This document shows, one piece after another, positions 1-8,474 of a stretch of DNA of 64,000 nt (its first letter is position 1; each line of letters begins with the position of its first letter). A model generated the notes under the pieces. The model did not search any database. It saw nothing but the letters and a program-made list of their open reading frames with translations, and was not told the origin of the DNA. Where the stretch lies: positions 30,410 through 94,409 of the forward strand of contig CAYPAW010000054.1 of NCBI GenBank assembly GCA_964408795.1, read 5' to 3'. Both the position numbers and the translations under genes were made by a program. Origin of the DNA: JABMQB01 sp964408795 (GTDB lineage Bacteria; Bacteroidota; Bacteroidia; Bacteroidales; Prolixibacteraceae).

Positions 1-981
1 GAAGTGATCGTGGTTTCTTCAGGAGCTGTGGCCGCCGGAAAATCGGTCATGCCTTTTCTGAAAAAGTCAGATGCCGTCTCTTCACGTCAACTATGGGCTG
101 CGTTGGGACAGGTTAAACTGATGAACCGGTATACCGATTTTTTCAACGAACAAGGCATTGCCTGCGCACAGGTCCTGGCAACCAAAGAAAATTTCTCAAG
201 CCGTGCCCATTACCTGAATATGAAAAACTGCATTCGTACATTGATTGAAAACAAGGTGGTTCCGATTGTCAATGAAAACGACACAATTTCCATTACCGAA
301 CTCATGTTTACCGATAACGATGAACTCTCCGGGTTGATTGCCTCTATGGAGGATTCCGAAGCATTGATCATCCTTACCGATGTGGATGGAGTATATAATG
401 CCCCTCCGGGAACAGAATACGCCCGGCTGATCCCTGAAATTACCGATGACCGTTTTAATCCGGAATGCATTCCTGCGGACCAGCGATCCGGTTTTGGTCG
501 GGGAGGAATTCTTACCAAATACCGGATAGCCAGAAAAGTGGCCAAAGGAGGAATCGGTGTGCATATTGCCAATGGAGCTACCGGAAACATCCTGACGGAT
601 ATTATGGATGTTTCTGCAAAAGCAAAACAGACTTTTTTCGTGCCGGAGAAAAAGGCATCCTCCCAGGTGAAACGTTGGATTGCCTATTCCGAACCATTTG
701 CAAAAAGCAAATTGATCATCAATGACGGGGCATGCAAAGCTCTCTTTTCAGAAAAAGCGGTCAGCCTCCTCCCCGTGGGAGTCACCCGGGTGGAAGGACT
801 CTTTAAAAAAGGTGACCTGGTGAAAATCTATACCGAAAAAGGAGATTTTGTGGGAATCGGAAAAGCCCGCTATCATTCGGGAGATCTGAAAAAGGAGAAA
901 CAGGTCCAGAAACAAAAACCGGTAATCCATTACGATTATCTGTACGTGGAAGATAATGCCATTAAAACAATGCACATTTGA
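1..981 (+). CDS. proB: glutamate 5-kinase, 5' end cut by window
   Basis: Glutamate 5-kinase phosphorylates L-glutamate with ATP, the first step of proline synthesis in the cytoplasm. The frame is open from base 1, so the start codon lies upstream; about 35 N-terminal residues seem missing compared with the usual ~360. The visible part begins inside the amino-acid kinase domain (VIVVSSGAVAAGKS), carries the NENDTIS substrate segment and the GRGGILTK nucleotide loop, and ends in a PUA-type domain (roughly the last 80 residues, with GLFKKGDLVKIY). proA follows after 44 bases on the same strand, as expected for the pathway. A GTG at base 4 could be read as a start but falls within the conserved kinase core, so it is not the true one. 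Confidence 0.95.
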   Translation, partial: EVIVVSSGAVAAGKSVMPFLKKSDAVSSRQLWAALGQVKLMNRYTDFFNEQGIACAQVLATKENFSSRAHYLNMKNCIRTLIENKVVPIVNENDTISITELMFTDNDELSGLIASMEDSEALIILTDVDGVYNAPPGTEYARLIPEITDDRFNPECIPADQRSGFGRGGILTKYRIARKVAKGGIGVHIANGATGNILTDIMDVSAKAKQTFFVPEKKASSQVKRWIAYSEPFAKSKLIINDGACKALFSEKAVSLLPVGVTRVEGLFKKGDLVKIYTEKGDFVGIGKARYHSGDLKKEKQVQKQKPVIHYDYLYVEDNAIKTMHI

Positions 982-1025
982 ACAGAATTCCCCGGATTAC
1001 GGAGTTTTAAAATGATGAACAAACA

Positions 1026-2276
1026 ATGAAGATTTACCCTCTATTAGAGAAAGCATCCGTTGCCAGCCGGAAATTGCTTCTTATAACGGATGAGAAGGTA
1101 AGACAGATTCTGGAAGACCTGGCCGGTGAAGCTGAAAGACAAACGGATTTTATCCTGTCGGAGAACCGGAAAGACCTTGCCCGCATGGATCCGGACAATC
1201 CGAAATACGATCGTCTCAGGCTTACTCCGGAACGAATGAACGATATGGCCGCAGCCATTCGTAACGTGTCGAAGCTGGAAAATCCTGTTGGAAAAATTCG
1301 TTACGAAAGGCGACATGAAAACGGGATGTTCATCCGGAAGGTTACAGTTCCCTTTGGGGTAATCGGGATTATTTATGAAGCCCGTCCCAATGTTACTTTT
1401 GATGTATTCTCTTTATGCCTGAAATCCGGAAATGCCTGTATCCTGAAGGGAGGAAGCGATGCCCTTTTTTCGAATGAAGCAATTGTGTCTGTTATCCATG
1501 CTGTTCTTGAAAAATATCAGGTGGACAGACATACAGTATCTCTGCTTGGTCCCGGAAGAAAAGAGACCCTGGACATGCTGCATGCCCGGGATTGGATTGA
1601 TCTGATTATTCCCAGAGGAAGCCAGGGACTGATTGATTTTGTGCGGAGCAATTCCACCATTCCGGTGATCGAAACCGGAGCCGGAATCTGCCATACCTAT
1701 TTTGAAAAGGAAGGCGATGTGTACATCGGCAAAGAGGTTATTTATAACGCCAAGACCCGGCGCCCTTCGGTGTGCAATGCCCTTGATTGTTTGCTAATCG
1801 ACCGGTCGAGGCTGGATGATCTGCCGGAACTTACAGCAAAACTTGCCAACGATGGAGTCGTTCTTTATGCGGATGATGAAGCCTGGAAAAAACTGGAGGG
1901 GATCTATCCTGAACCCCTGTTATGTCTGGCCGGTGAAGCCTCCTTCGGTACCGAATTCCTATCCTTGAAAATGTCGGTTAAAACCGTGGGAGGTTTTGAT
2001 GAAGCGCTGGCACACATTGCCCGGTACAGTTCCGGACACAGCGAGGCTATTGTTACCGGAGACAGGGAGAAAGGCGACAGGTTTGCAAAAATTGTGGATG
2101 CAGCTGCTGTTTATGTCAATGTATCTACGGCCTTTACCGATGGAGCACAATTCGGACTGGGGGCAGAAATGGGGATCAGTACCCAGAAACTCCATGCACG
2201 CGGTCCTATGGCTCTCGAAGAAATGACAACCTATAAATGGATTGTTGAAGGAAACGGGCAGGTACGCCCAAAATAA
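1026..2276 (+). CDS. proA: glutamate-5-semialdehyde dehydrogenase
   Basis: Gamma-glutamyl phosphate reductase uses NADPH to reduce glutamyl 5-phosphate to the semialdehyde, the second proline step. The protein has 416 residues, the normal family length. The aldehyde-dehydrogenase fold is shown by the IIYEARPNVT motif (about residues 115-124), the LKGG segment that follows, and the catalytic cysteine in RRPSVCNALD (C250). The start ATG is preceded by an A-rich stretch and no clear ribosome binding site, which is normal in this phylum. It sits between proB and argF' (8 bases to the next gene), so proB-proA-argF' is very likely one transcript. Nothing is unusual in the sequence. Confidence 0.95.
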   Translation: MKIYPLLEKASVASRKLLLITDEKVRQILEDLAGEAERQTDFILSENRKDLARMDPDNPKYDRLRLTPERMNDMAAAIRNVSKLENPVGKIRYERRHENGMFIRKVTVPFGVIGIIYEARPNVTFDVFSLCLKSGNACILKGGSDALFSNEAIVSVIHAVLEKYQVDRHTVSLLGPGRKETLDMLHARDWIDLIIPRGSQGLIDFVRSNSTIPVIETGAGICHTYFEKEGDVYIGKEVIYNAKTRRPSVCNALDCLLIDRSRLDDLPELTAKLANDGVVLYADDEAWKKLEGIYPEPLLCLAGEASFGTEFLSLKMSVKTVGGFDEALAHIARYSSGHSEAIVTGDREKGDRFAKIVDAAAVYVNVSTAFTDGAQFGLGAEMGISTQKLHARGPMALEEMTTYKWIVEGNGQVRPK

Positions 2277-2284
2277 AAAATACG

Positions 2285-3232
2285 ATGAGACATTTTACCT
2301 CGGTGAAAGATATAGCCGACTTAAAACAAGCGGTTGAAATTGCGTTGGATATAAAGAAAAATCCGTTTGCATACAATTCCCTCGGAAAAAATACAACCCT
2401 GGTATTGATTTTTTTTAATCCAAGTTTACGGACCCGGTTAAGTACCCAGAAAGCCGCGATGAACCTTGGGATGAATACCATGGTGCTGAATGTGGGGGAG
2501 GAGAGCTGGCAACTGGAGACAGCAACCGGTGTGGTGATGGATGGCGACAAACCCGAACACCTCAGGGAAGCCATTCCTGTAATCGGAACGTATTGCGATA
2601 TCATTGGAGTACGGGCTTTTGCGCGCCTTCAGGACCGGGATGAGGATTACAGCGAAAAAATTCTGAATTCGTTCATGGAATATGCCGGCGTGCCGGTGGT
2701 AAGCTTGGAAGCAGCAACCCGACACCCCTTGCAAAGTTATGCCGATCTGGTGACCATCGAAGAACTGAAAAAAACAGAAAGACCGAAAGTCGTCCTTACC
2801 TGGGCGCCCCATCCCAACCCATTGCCCCAGGCAGTGGCCAACTCGTTCGTGGAATGGATGCGGGAAATCCCCTGCGAACTGGTGGTTACTCACCCGGAAG
2901 GGTATGAACTAGCCCCCCAGTTTATGGGTAACCTCAAAGTTGAATACAACCAGGAAAAAGCCTTCGAAGGAGCCGATTTTATCTATGCCAAAAACTGGTC
3001 TTCCTACAAAAAATATGGCCGTATTTTGTCAACAGACAGAAAATGGATGGTGGATGCTGAGAAAATGGCACTGACCCATCGTGCCAAATTTATGCACTGC
3101 CTGCCGGTCCGGAGGAATATGGTAGTCAGCGATGAAGTGCTGGATAGTGAAAATTCTGTAGTTATACAGCAAGCCCACAATCGCGAAGTAACTGCCCAGG
3201 CTATACTGAAAATGATGCTGGAAAATTTGTAA
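2285..3232 (+). CDS. argF': N-succinylornithine carbamoyltransferase-type ArgF'
   Basis: This aspartate/ornithine carbamoyltransferase-family protein (315 residues) should transfer a carbamoyl group to an acylated ornithine in arginine synthesis. The carbamoyl-phosphate motif appears as NPSLRTRLSTQ (residues 45-55, replacing the STRTR type of ordinary ornithine enzymes). HCLPVRRNM and the WAPHPNPLPQA segment match the acetyl/succinylornithine branch. Position 90 is proline (GDKPEHL). In the characterised Bacteroides fragilis enzyme P90 favours N-succinylornithine, whereas the Xanthomonas acetylornithine enzyme has glutamate there. I therefore infer a succinylated arginine route. It is embedded in an operon with proBA upstream and hisA 19 bases downstream; argH is about 6 kb away. 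Confidence 0.88.
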   Translation: MRHFTSVKDIADLKQAVEIALDIKKNPFAYNSLGKNTTLVLIFFNPSLRTRLSTQKAAMNLGMNTMVLNVGEESWQLETATGVVMDGDKPEHLREAIPVIGTYCDIIGVRAFARLQDRDEDYSEKILNSFMEYAGVPVVSLEAATRHPLQSYADLVTIEELKKTERPKVVLTWAPHPNPLPQAVANSFVEWMREIPCELVVTHPEGYELAPQFMGNLKVEYNQEKAFEGADFIYAKNWSSYKKYGRILSTDRKWMVDAEKMALTHRAKFMHCLPVRRNMVVSDEVLDSENSVVIQQAHNREVTAQAILKMMLENL

Positions 3233-3251
3233 AAAATCTTTTCTTTGTTTC

Positions 3252-3980
3252 ATGAAGAAAACAGAAATCATACCCGCCATCGACCTGATTGAGGGAAAGT
3301 GCGTCCGTTTGTCGCAGGGCGATTACTCCCGCACAACCGTTTACAATGAGAACCCGCTGGAAGTAGCAAAGAAGTTTGAGGATGCAGGCATCAGGCGGCT
3401 TCACCTGGTTGATCTCGATGGGGCAAAGGACCGGCACATTGTGAATTACAAAGTGCTGGAAAAAATTGCTTCCCAAACAAACCTCGTGATTGATTTTGGA
3501 GGAGGATTGAAATCGGATAAGGACCTCGAAATAGCTTTTAATTCAGGGGCAGCGATGGTGACCGGCGGAAGCATCGCCGTGAAAGAACAGGATACCTTCC
3601 TTTCGTGGCTGGGAAAATACGGATCTGAAAGAATAATTTTAGGCGCCGATGCCAAAGAACGAAAAATTGCCGTAACCGGATGGACGGAAGCCACGGAATT
3701 ATCCATTAACGGGTTTATAAAAAGGTATTCTGAAAGAGGAATAACGAAAGTGATCGCGACCGATATTTCCCGCGACGGGATGCTCTCAGGCCCTTCGTTT
3801 GAGTTGTATCAGGAAATTCTGAATGAATTCCCCGGCATCTTTTTAATTGCCAGTGGCGGCATTGCCTCCATGGACGATGTCTACAAACTGGCAGAAATGA
3901 ATGTTCCCGGAGTAATCATCGGCAAAGCAATCTATGAAGGAAGAATCAATTTGGGAGAAATGGAAAAACAGATGCGTTAA
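3252..3980 (+). CDS. hisA: ProFAR isomerase HisA
   Basis: HisA isomerises the aminoaldose ProFAR to the aminoketose PRFAR in histidine synthesis. The 242-residue protein is a (beta/alpha)8 barrel with the PAIDLIEGKCVRL start (catalytic D11), a second acid at D133 (LGAD), the phosphate-binding segments FGGGLKS and ASGGIASM, and ATDISRDGM in the later half. It begins 19 bases after argF', so it is cotranscribed with proline and arginine genes rather than with hisH, which normally precedes it in Bacteroidota his operons. hisF and hisIE resume about 500 bases downstream, after a degenerate insert. The early genes hisG, D, C, B and H are not in the window. Confidence 0.95.
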   Translation: MKKTEIIPAIDLIEGKCVRLSQGDYSRTTVYNENPLEVAKKFEDAGIRRLHLVDLDGAKDRHIVNYKVLEKIASQTNLVIDFGGGLKSDKDLEIAFNSGAAMVTGGSIAVKEQDTFLSWLGKYGSERIILGADAKERKIAVTGWTEATELSINGFIKRYSERGITKVIATDISRDGMLSGPSFELYQEILNEFPGIFLIASGGIASMDDVYKLAEMNVPGVIIGKAIYEGRINLGEMEKQMR

Positions 3981-4123
3981 ATACTAAAATAGAAACCTTT
4001 AATCGAATATGTACAATCATGGAATTCCTGAATAGTCTTTCCCTACCGATGCTGGCAGATCCTCTTACAACCCGTTTTGGGTTCCAGCCGCGTGCATGGG
4101 GCAAATACAAAAGGGCAATGGCT

Positions 4124-4371
4124 TAAAATCCGGCAAAGATAAATGCTTCTGCATGGGTAGGTATATTCGAACGCATTCTGATCCATATTTTTATTCTGGC
4201 TAATCAATTTTCAGCCCTGGGTTTTCTGATTGCTGTCAAATCGATTTTCAGGTTTAATGAAGCAAAAGAGGGAGGCAACAAAAAAGCTGAATATTTTCTG
4301 CTCGGTACGCTGATCTCTTTTTGATAGCTCTTGGTGTTGGCTTTGGCACAATCCGGGCATCGATAAAGTAA
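4124..4371 (+). pseudogene. frameshifted membrane-protein fragment, DUF3307-like
   Basis: The gap between hisA and hisF holds a coding remnant. Reading from about 4124 gives a hydrophobic segment with FERILIHIFILANQ, SALGFLIAVKSIFRF and AEYFLLGTLISF, then TGA at 4323. Adding one T to the T-run at 4318-4322 restores a continuing frame (LIALGVGFGTIRASIK) that stops at 4371. The combination ERxLI...ALGFLIAxKSI.RF...AEYFLLGTLISF resembles the C-terminal half of DUF3307-type membrane proteins as I recall them; no search was possible. No start codon or N-terminal half is visible, so it is a truncated, frameshifted relic. Homopolymer sequencing error could explain the shift but not the missing 5' half. 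Bases 3981-4123 show nothing recognisable. Confidence 0.45.
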
Positions 4372-4427
4372 TCATTATTAATGGCCATATTTCCGGGGAA
4401 TACAAGAGGCATTTCCAAAAATGGAAC

Positions 4428-4435
4428 TAATTTTG
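4428..4435 (+). promoter_or_regulatory. -7 promoter element before hisF
   Basis: TAATTTTG matches the Bacteroidota -7 consensus TAnnTTTG and lies 42 bases before the hisF ATG. There is no good TTTG -33 element. It suggests that hisF-hisIE can be transcribed separately from hisA. Confidence 0.4.
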
Positions 4436-4477
4436 CACAGGGCTTACAACGTTTAACTCGAAGCTCATAATTATAGC

Positions 4478-5236
4478 ATGCTGGCAAAACGCATCATACC
4501 CTGTCTGGACATCCGCGACGGGCAAACCGTCAAGGGAGTGAATTTCATCGATATAAAGGAAGTTGGTGATCCGGTGGAATTGGGGGCTGTATATGCTGAA
4601 CAGGGTGCCGATGAGTTGGTATTCCTGGATATTACGGCGACTCATGAAGGCCGGAAAACATTTGTTGCACTGGTCAAACGGATAGCCCGCGAAATAAACA
4701 TTCCTTTCACGGTGGGGGGAGGAGTTAGTGAATTGACCGATGCAGATAAGCTGTTGAGCGCGGGAGCGGATAAAATTACCATTAATTCATCGGCAGTGAG
4801 GAACCCGCAATTGATTGACAGTATGGCATTGCATTTCGGAAGTCAGTTTGTGGTTGTGGCAATCGATGCCCGGGGCGATGAAAAGAACCATTGGACCGTT
4901 ACAGTGAACGGTGGCCGGATTCCTACCGACAAAGAGTTGTTCTCGTGGGCAAAGGAAGCTCAGGAACGCGGAGCCGGAGAGATCTTGTTTACCTCAATGA
5001 ACCACGATGGCACCAAAAAAGGATTTGCCAATGCCCAACTGGCACAACTGTCTGAATCCCTCCAAATACCGGTTATCGCTTCCGGCGGGGCAGGAACCAT
5101 GGACCATTTCGTGGATGTTTTTACCCTGGGAAAAGCCGACGCAGGTCTGGCAGCCAGCATTTTTCATTTTAAGGAAATTTCCATTCCTCAACTGAAACAA
5201 TATCTTCATTCCAGGGCAATTCCTGTACGTTTATAA
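4478..5236 (+). CDS. hisF: imidazole glycerol phosphate synthase subunit HisF
   Basis: HisF is the cyclase half of imidazole glycerol phosphate synthase; with HisH-supplied ammonia it turns PRFAR into IGP and AICAR. The protein has 252 residues and all barrel landmarks: RIIPCLDIRDG with catalytic D11, FTVGGG, AIDARG with catalytic D130, SMNHDGTKKG and ASGGAGT phosphate-binding loops. hisIE follows after about 43 bases. Its separation from hisA by ~500 bases of mostly decayed sequence is the odd feature, and a promoter-like element lies just upstream. The partner hisH is not in the window. Confidence 0.96.
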   Translation: MLAKRIIPCLDIRDGQTVKGVNFIDIKEVGDPVELGAVYAEQGADELVFLDITATHEGRKTFVALVKRIAREINIPFTVGGGVSELTDADKLLSAGADKITINSSAVRNPQLIDSMALHFGSQFVVVAIDARGDEKNHWTVTVNGGRIPTDKELFSWAKEAQERGAGEILFTSMNHDGTKKGFANAQLAQLSESLQIPVIASGGAGTMDHFVDVFTLGKADAGLAASIFHFKEISIPQLKQYLHSRAIPVRL

Positions 5237-5279
5237 AATTATCCCATCTTTGTACCTGAATGACAAAAAATCAAAAGCA

Positions 5280-5888
5280 ATGGGTATTCCGCAAAACATC
5301 GATTTTTCAAAGCTCAATGGATTGGTTCCGGCCATCATCCAGGATGCGCAGACCAGTAAAGTGCTGATGTTAGGTTTTATGAATGAGGAAGCCTACAAAA
5401 AAACCCTTGAGTCAGGGAAAGCAACCTTTTTTAGCCGGTCAAGAAACCGGCTCTGGACCAAAGGTGAAGAAAGCGGTCATTTCCTGAATGTCGTGGAAAT
5501 CCTTTCCGATTGCGATAACGACACCCTGTTAATCAAGGTTCATCCTGAAGGACCAACCTGTCATACCGGTTCGGATACCTGTTGGGATGAGGTGAATAAA
5601 AACGACATCGCTTTTTTAAGCTACCTACAGGATTTTATTGCAAAAAGGAGAGAAGAGATGCCTGAAGGCTCCTACACTACCGGGTTGTTTAAAGAAGGAG
5701 TGCGAAAAATAACCCAGAAACTGGGCGAAGAAGCGGTAGAAACCATCATAGGAGCCCTGGCCAACGACCATGAAAACATGATCTATGAAACCGGTGATTT
5801 GTTGTACCACCTGATGGTTTTATTAACCTTCAAAGGGTACCGGATTGAGGATGTAGCCAGAGAACTTAAGAAAAGACATTCCCGATAA
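5280..5888 (+). CDS. hisIE: bifunctional PRA-CH hydrolase / PRA-PH pyrophosphatase
   Basis: HisIE fuses two consecutive early histidine steps: removal of pyrophosphate from PR-ATP (HisE part) and opening of the PR-AMP ring (HisI part). The 202-residue protein has HisI first (about residues 10-110; metal-binding DCDNDTL and GPTCHTG, SDTCW) and HisE in the last ~90 residues (SYTTGLF, KLGEEAVETI). The frame can be opened at a TTG at 5250, but ATG 5280 is chosen because family members begin with a short lead into the DFSKLNGLVPAI segment. A CATCTTTG element near 5245, one base from the -7 consensus, may give an internal promoter. Confidence 0.94.
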   Translation: MGIPQNIDFSKLNGLVPAIIQDAQTSKVLMLGFMNEEAYKKTLESGKATFFSRSRNRLWTKGEESGHFLNVVEILSDCDNDTLLIKVHPEGPTCHTGSDTCWDEVNKNDIAFLSYLQDFIAKRREEMPEGSYTTGLFKEGVRKITQKLGEEAVETIIGALANDHENMIYETGDLLYHLMVLLTFKGYRIEDVARELKKRHSR

Positions 5889-5943
5889 GCCACCGGTTCA
5901 ATTTTTTCAGCATCTGATGTTTCTGGGTACAAACTTCCGGAAT

Positions 5944-5983
5944 GTGGAAGACTTTATATAGCCCGTTATGCAAGCTCTTCCAC
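5944..5983. terminator. hairpin between convergent genes
   Basis: GTGGAAGA (5944-5951) and TCTTCCAC (5976-5983) can form an 8-bp stem with a 24-base loop between the convergent ends of hisIE and the porin gene. A T-run follows only about 15 bases later on the plus strand, so termination is possible but weakly supported. Confidence 0.3.
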
Positions 5984-6020
5984 CACACAGAAATCCGTAT
6001 TTTTTTCTCATTCTGTAGTC

Positions 6021-6677
6021 CTAAAAGGAAATACCTCCTACAATATATACCTGTTCTGTTGTGGGATTCAGGATGACGCTTCCGATGACAGGAATTGAAA
6101 ATGATTCGGTTATCTGAAGGGTTTTATGGGAGCTGATCCCGATATTGACCAACCCAAATTTTCCGTCCGGAGTATGCCATCCGTTGCCGGCCCCCATGAA
6201 GAGATTCGCATGGCGAAACGAATAACTCACTTCGAAATACATATCCCCACCCGCAGTTCCGGCTTTACCGGCTTCATTGAAGATGTAATTCCCCTCCAGG
6301 GATAATCCTCCGGTCTCATATTTCAACCCAGCTTCAAAACCATGCGCTCCGGTTTTTTTTGAGAAATCAAAAAAAGGTGTACCCGGATAATAATAATCGC
6401 AAATCCCGATGCTGACTCCAACGTCAAAATTGTAGGAAAGATAGAGGTCCGTTTCCATAAACCCGTCAAATCCGGCAGACCCCCAGGACCCGATGGTAAA
6501 ATGGCCTGTTGTGTATTCCAGGGTTGGCTGTATGGATGGGCCGCTGTACCTGACTCCCCGCCACACAAAACTACTGTACAGATCAATTCCTGTATTCCAG
6601 GAACCATCCTGGGCACTGACTTTCAAAAACGTCAGGCATGCCCCTAAAACGATCAGAAGAAAAAGTTTGTGCCTCAT
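6021..6677 (-). CDS. TorF-like outer-membrane porin
   Basis: This 218-residue protein has a clean signal peptide (about residues 1-22, ending VSAQ) and then alternating aromatic/polar beta strands ending in a phenylalanine (GGISF), as in outer-membrane barrels. The early segment DLYSSFVWRGVRYSGPSIQP matches the conserved start of the TorF/gcw_chp putative porin family as I know it. Such porins are often found beside amt and glnK, and here it is the gene downstream of amt on the same strand, separated by one copy of the interspersed repeat. A role in passage of small nitrogen compounds is an inference from context. An AACCTTTG sequence at 6704-6711 (minus strand), one base off the -7 consensus, may be its promoter. 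Confidence 0.6.
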   Translation of the reverse strand: MRHKLFLLIVLGACLTFLKVSAQDGSWNTGIDLYSSFVWRGVRYSGPSIQPTLEYTTGHFTIGSWGSAGFDGFMETDLYLSYNFDVGVSIGICDYYYPGTPFFDFSKKTGAHGFEAGLKYETGGLSLEGNYIFNEAGKAGTAGGDMYFEVSYSFRHANLFMGAGNGWHTPDGKFGLVNIGISSHKTLQITESFSIPVIGSVILNPTTEQVYIVGGISF

Positions 6678-6730
6678 GTAATGATAATGGTTTAATTTAA
6701 TTTCAAAGGTTTTTCCGATTTATAGTTGAA

Positions 6731-6879
6731 CTTGTTTCATGCGTTTAAAATTTATAATTGGTCCCATAACTTCATCCTAAATTTGAGAACGTATGGAACC
6801 GCTTCGCTCTCACATGCACTTCTTTTAATCATTGCCTTTGGCGAACTTTTGATTAAACAAGTTCGTGTTCGTTTCATAT
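6731..6879 (+). repeat. interspersed ~150-bp repeat, copy A
   Basis: This copy aligns almost end to end with 8914-9061 (149 versus 148 bases, one small indel and scattered substitutions) and in reverse orientation with the last ~85 bases of the window. It contains the shared core from GTATGGAACCGCTTCGCTCT to GCCTTTGGCGAACTTTTGAT and an internal inverted repeat. It lies between the amt 3' end and the porin gene. It does not look coding. Confidence 0.85.
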
Positions 6880-7222
6880 CGTATATTTTTTTTCATCCAT
6901 GCAAATGCAATACCGTATCAGTTGGTTCCCCAATGGAATTTTTCTTTATTAAAGGTAAACAAAATTCCTACCCAAATATCCGCAATCCGATCCTGCTGGA
7001 AAAAGAGGGAAGAAGAACCCCATCCAACGATCGAAAGCCCCAAAGAGATCCTGAATCAAAGTACGAAAACACAAAATTCCACAAAAGGTAAGAATTGAAA
7101 CAACCCAAATGCAATATTTTATCAAAAAACGATGCATGTATGAAGCGTAAGAAAACAAGACTTCAAACAACATCCATTCAATGGATGATCCAAAAGCATT
7201 GAAATGGTGAAACGTGGGTACT
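6880..7222. other. intergenic, no recognised feature
   Basis: This stretch between repeat copy A and the amt stop is A-rich on the plus strand. Open frames crossing it (for example 6726-7091) overlap the repeat and show no recognisable protein motifs. I see no RNA gene or strong hairpin. Confidence 0.5.
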
Positions 7223-8455
7223 TTAGTTGTACGCACATTCGCCGTGTTCATAAACATCCAGGCCTTCCTCTTCAATTCTTCTGGAAACCCGAAGTATATG
7301 CAATTTTTTAAGTACAAAGAAAAGAATCAATCCTGTTCCAAGTGCCCAGGCAAAGAATACCAGGACACCGATTGCTTGTATGCCCAATAATTTGGCACCA
7401 CCACCATAGAGTAATCCTTCCGAGGTTGAGAAGAGTCCGACAGCAAGGGTTCCTAATGCCCCACTGACCCCATGAACCGATATGGCACCCACCGGGTCGT
7501 CAACTTTTAAAATTTTATCAAAGAATTCTACTGCAAAGGGAAGCACCAATCCAGCCAATGTTCCGATCAAAACAGCTCCGGCCGGATGGACGGCATCGCA
7601 TCCGGCTGTTATAGCTACCAATCCGGCGAGGGCTCCGTTCAGGGAAATGGAGAGCGCCGGGCGTTTGTAACGGCCCCATGACACGAGCATGGCCGTCACA
7701 GCACCCGCTGCAGCAGCAAGATGGGTGGTTACCGCTATGTGACCGATGGCCACCGCATTTTCGGTTCCGGAAGCAGCCAACTGGGATCCGGGATTAAACC
7801 CAAACCAGCCAAACCAAAGGATGAATACCCCGAGGGCTCCCAAAACCAGGTTGTGGCCCGGAATGGCATGGGGCTTTCCTCCATTCTTGTATTTTCCCAA
7901 ACGGGGACCGATCATTGATGCCCCTGCCAGTCCTACCCATGCCCCTACCGAATGTACAACGGATGAACCGGCAAAATCATGAAACCCAAGCTGGCTTAAC
8001 CAGCCTCCACCCCAGGTCCAGTGCCCTGAAACCGGATAAATGAATACGGTAATGGCTACACTGAAAATAAGATAGGCCTTGAATTCGGTTCGTTCTGCCA
8101 TCGCCCCCGAAACAATCGTGGCAGAAGTAGCAGCAAAAACAGTCTGGAAAAACAGATTCGCATAATCGGAATAATGCTCCCCGTAACCATCGCTTTGAAA
8201 GAATAGATCCGGCATCCCAATCAACCCTCCCCATGAATCGCCGTACATGAGAGTGAACCCAATCATCCAGTATAATAAAGAACCTACAGCAAAGTCCATT
8301 ACGTTCTTCATCAGAATGTTTGCCGTGTTTTTGGCCCGGGTAAACCCTGCTTCAACCAGGGCAAAGCCAGGCTGCATGAACATTACTAAAAATCCGGCCA
8401 TCAATATCCATACGGTATCAATGCCTATTTGCAATCCGTGCAATGTTTCTTCCAT
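7223..8455 (-). CDS. amt: ammonium transporter
   Basis: Amt channels move ammonium/ammonia through the inner membrane as trimers. The 410-residue protein shows the usual 11 membrane spans. The key residues are visible: D160 in GFHDFAGS, the pore histidines H168 (SSVVHSVGAW) and H328 (AISVHGVSG), and the ammonium-site aromatics in the N-terminal third. There is no long signal peptide; MEETLHGLQIG leads directly into span 1. glnK lies 19 bases upstream on the same strand, the classic pair in which P-II plugs the channel when nitrogen is plentiful. The glnK-amt pair is bracketed by two directly oriented copies of the 150-bp repeat. Confidence 0.95.
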   Translation of the reverse strand: MEETLHGLQIGIDTVWILMAGFLVMFMQPGFALVEAGFTRAKNTANILMKNVMDFAVGSLLYWMIGFTLMYGDSWGGLIGMPDLFFQSDGYGEHYSDYANLFFQTVFAATSATIVSGAMAERTEFKAYLIFSVAITVFIYPVSGHWTWGGGWLSQLGFHDFAGSSVVHSVGAWVGLAGASMIGPRLGKYKNGGKPHAIPGHNLVLGALGVFILWFGWFGFNPGSQLAASGTENAVAIGHIAVTTHLAAAAGAVTAMLVSWGRYKRPALSISLNGALAGLVAITAGCDAVHPAGAVLIGTLAGLVLPFAVEFFDKILKVDDPVGAISVHGVSGALGTLAVGLFSTSEGLLYGGGAKLLGIQAIGVLVFFAWALGTGLILFFVLKKLHILRVSRRIEEEGLDVYEHGECAYN

Positions 8456-8474
8456 GATTCATTAATTTTGGAGG

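Noticed and set aside
6726..7091. 121-codon open frame after the porin
   Set aside because: Starts inside repeat copy A, crosses its end, and shows no protein-like pattern.
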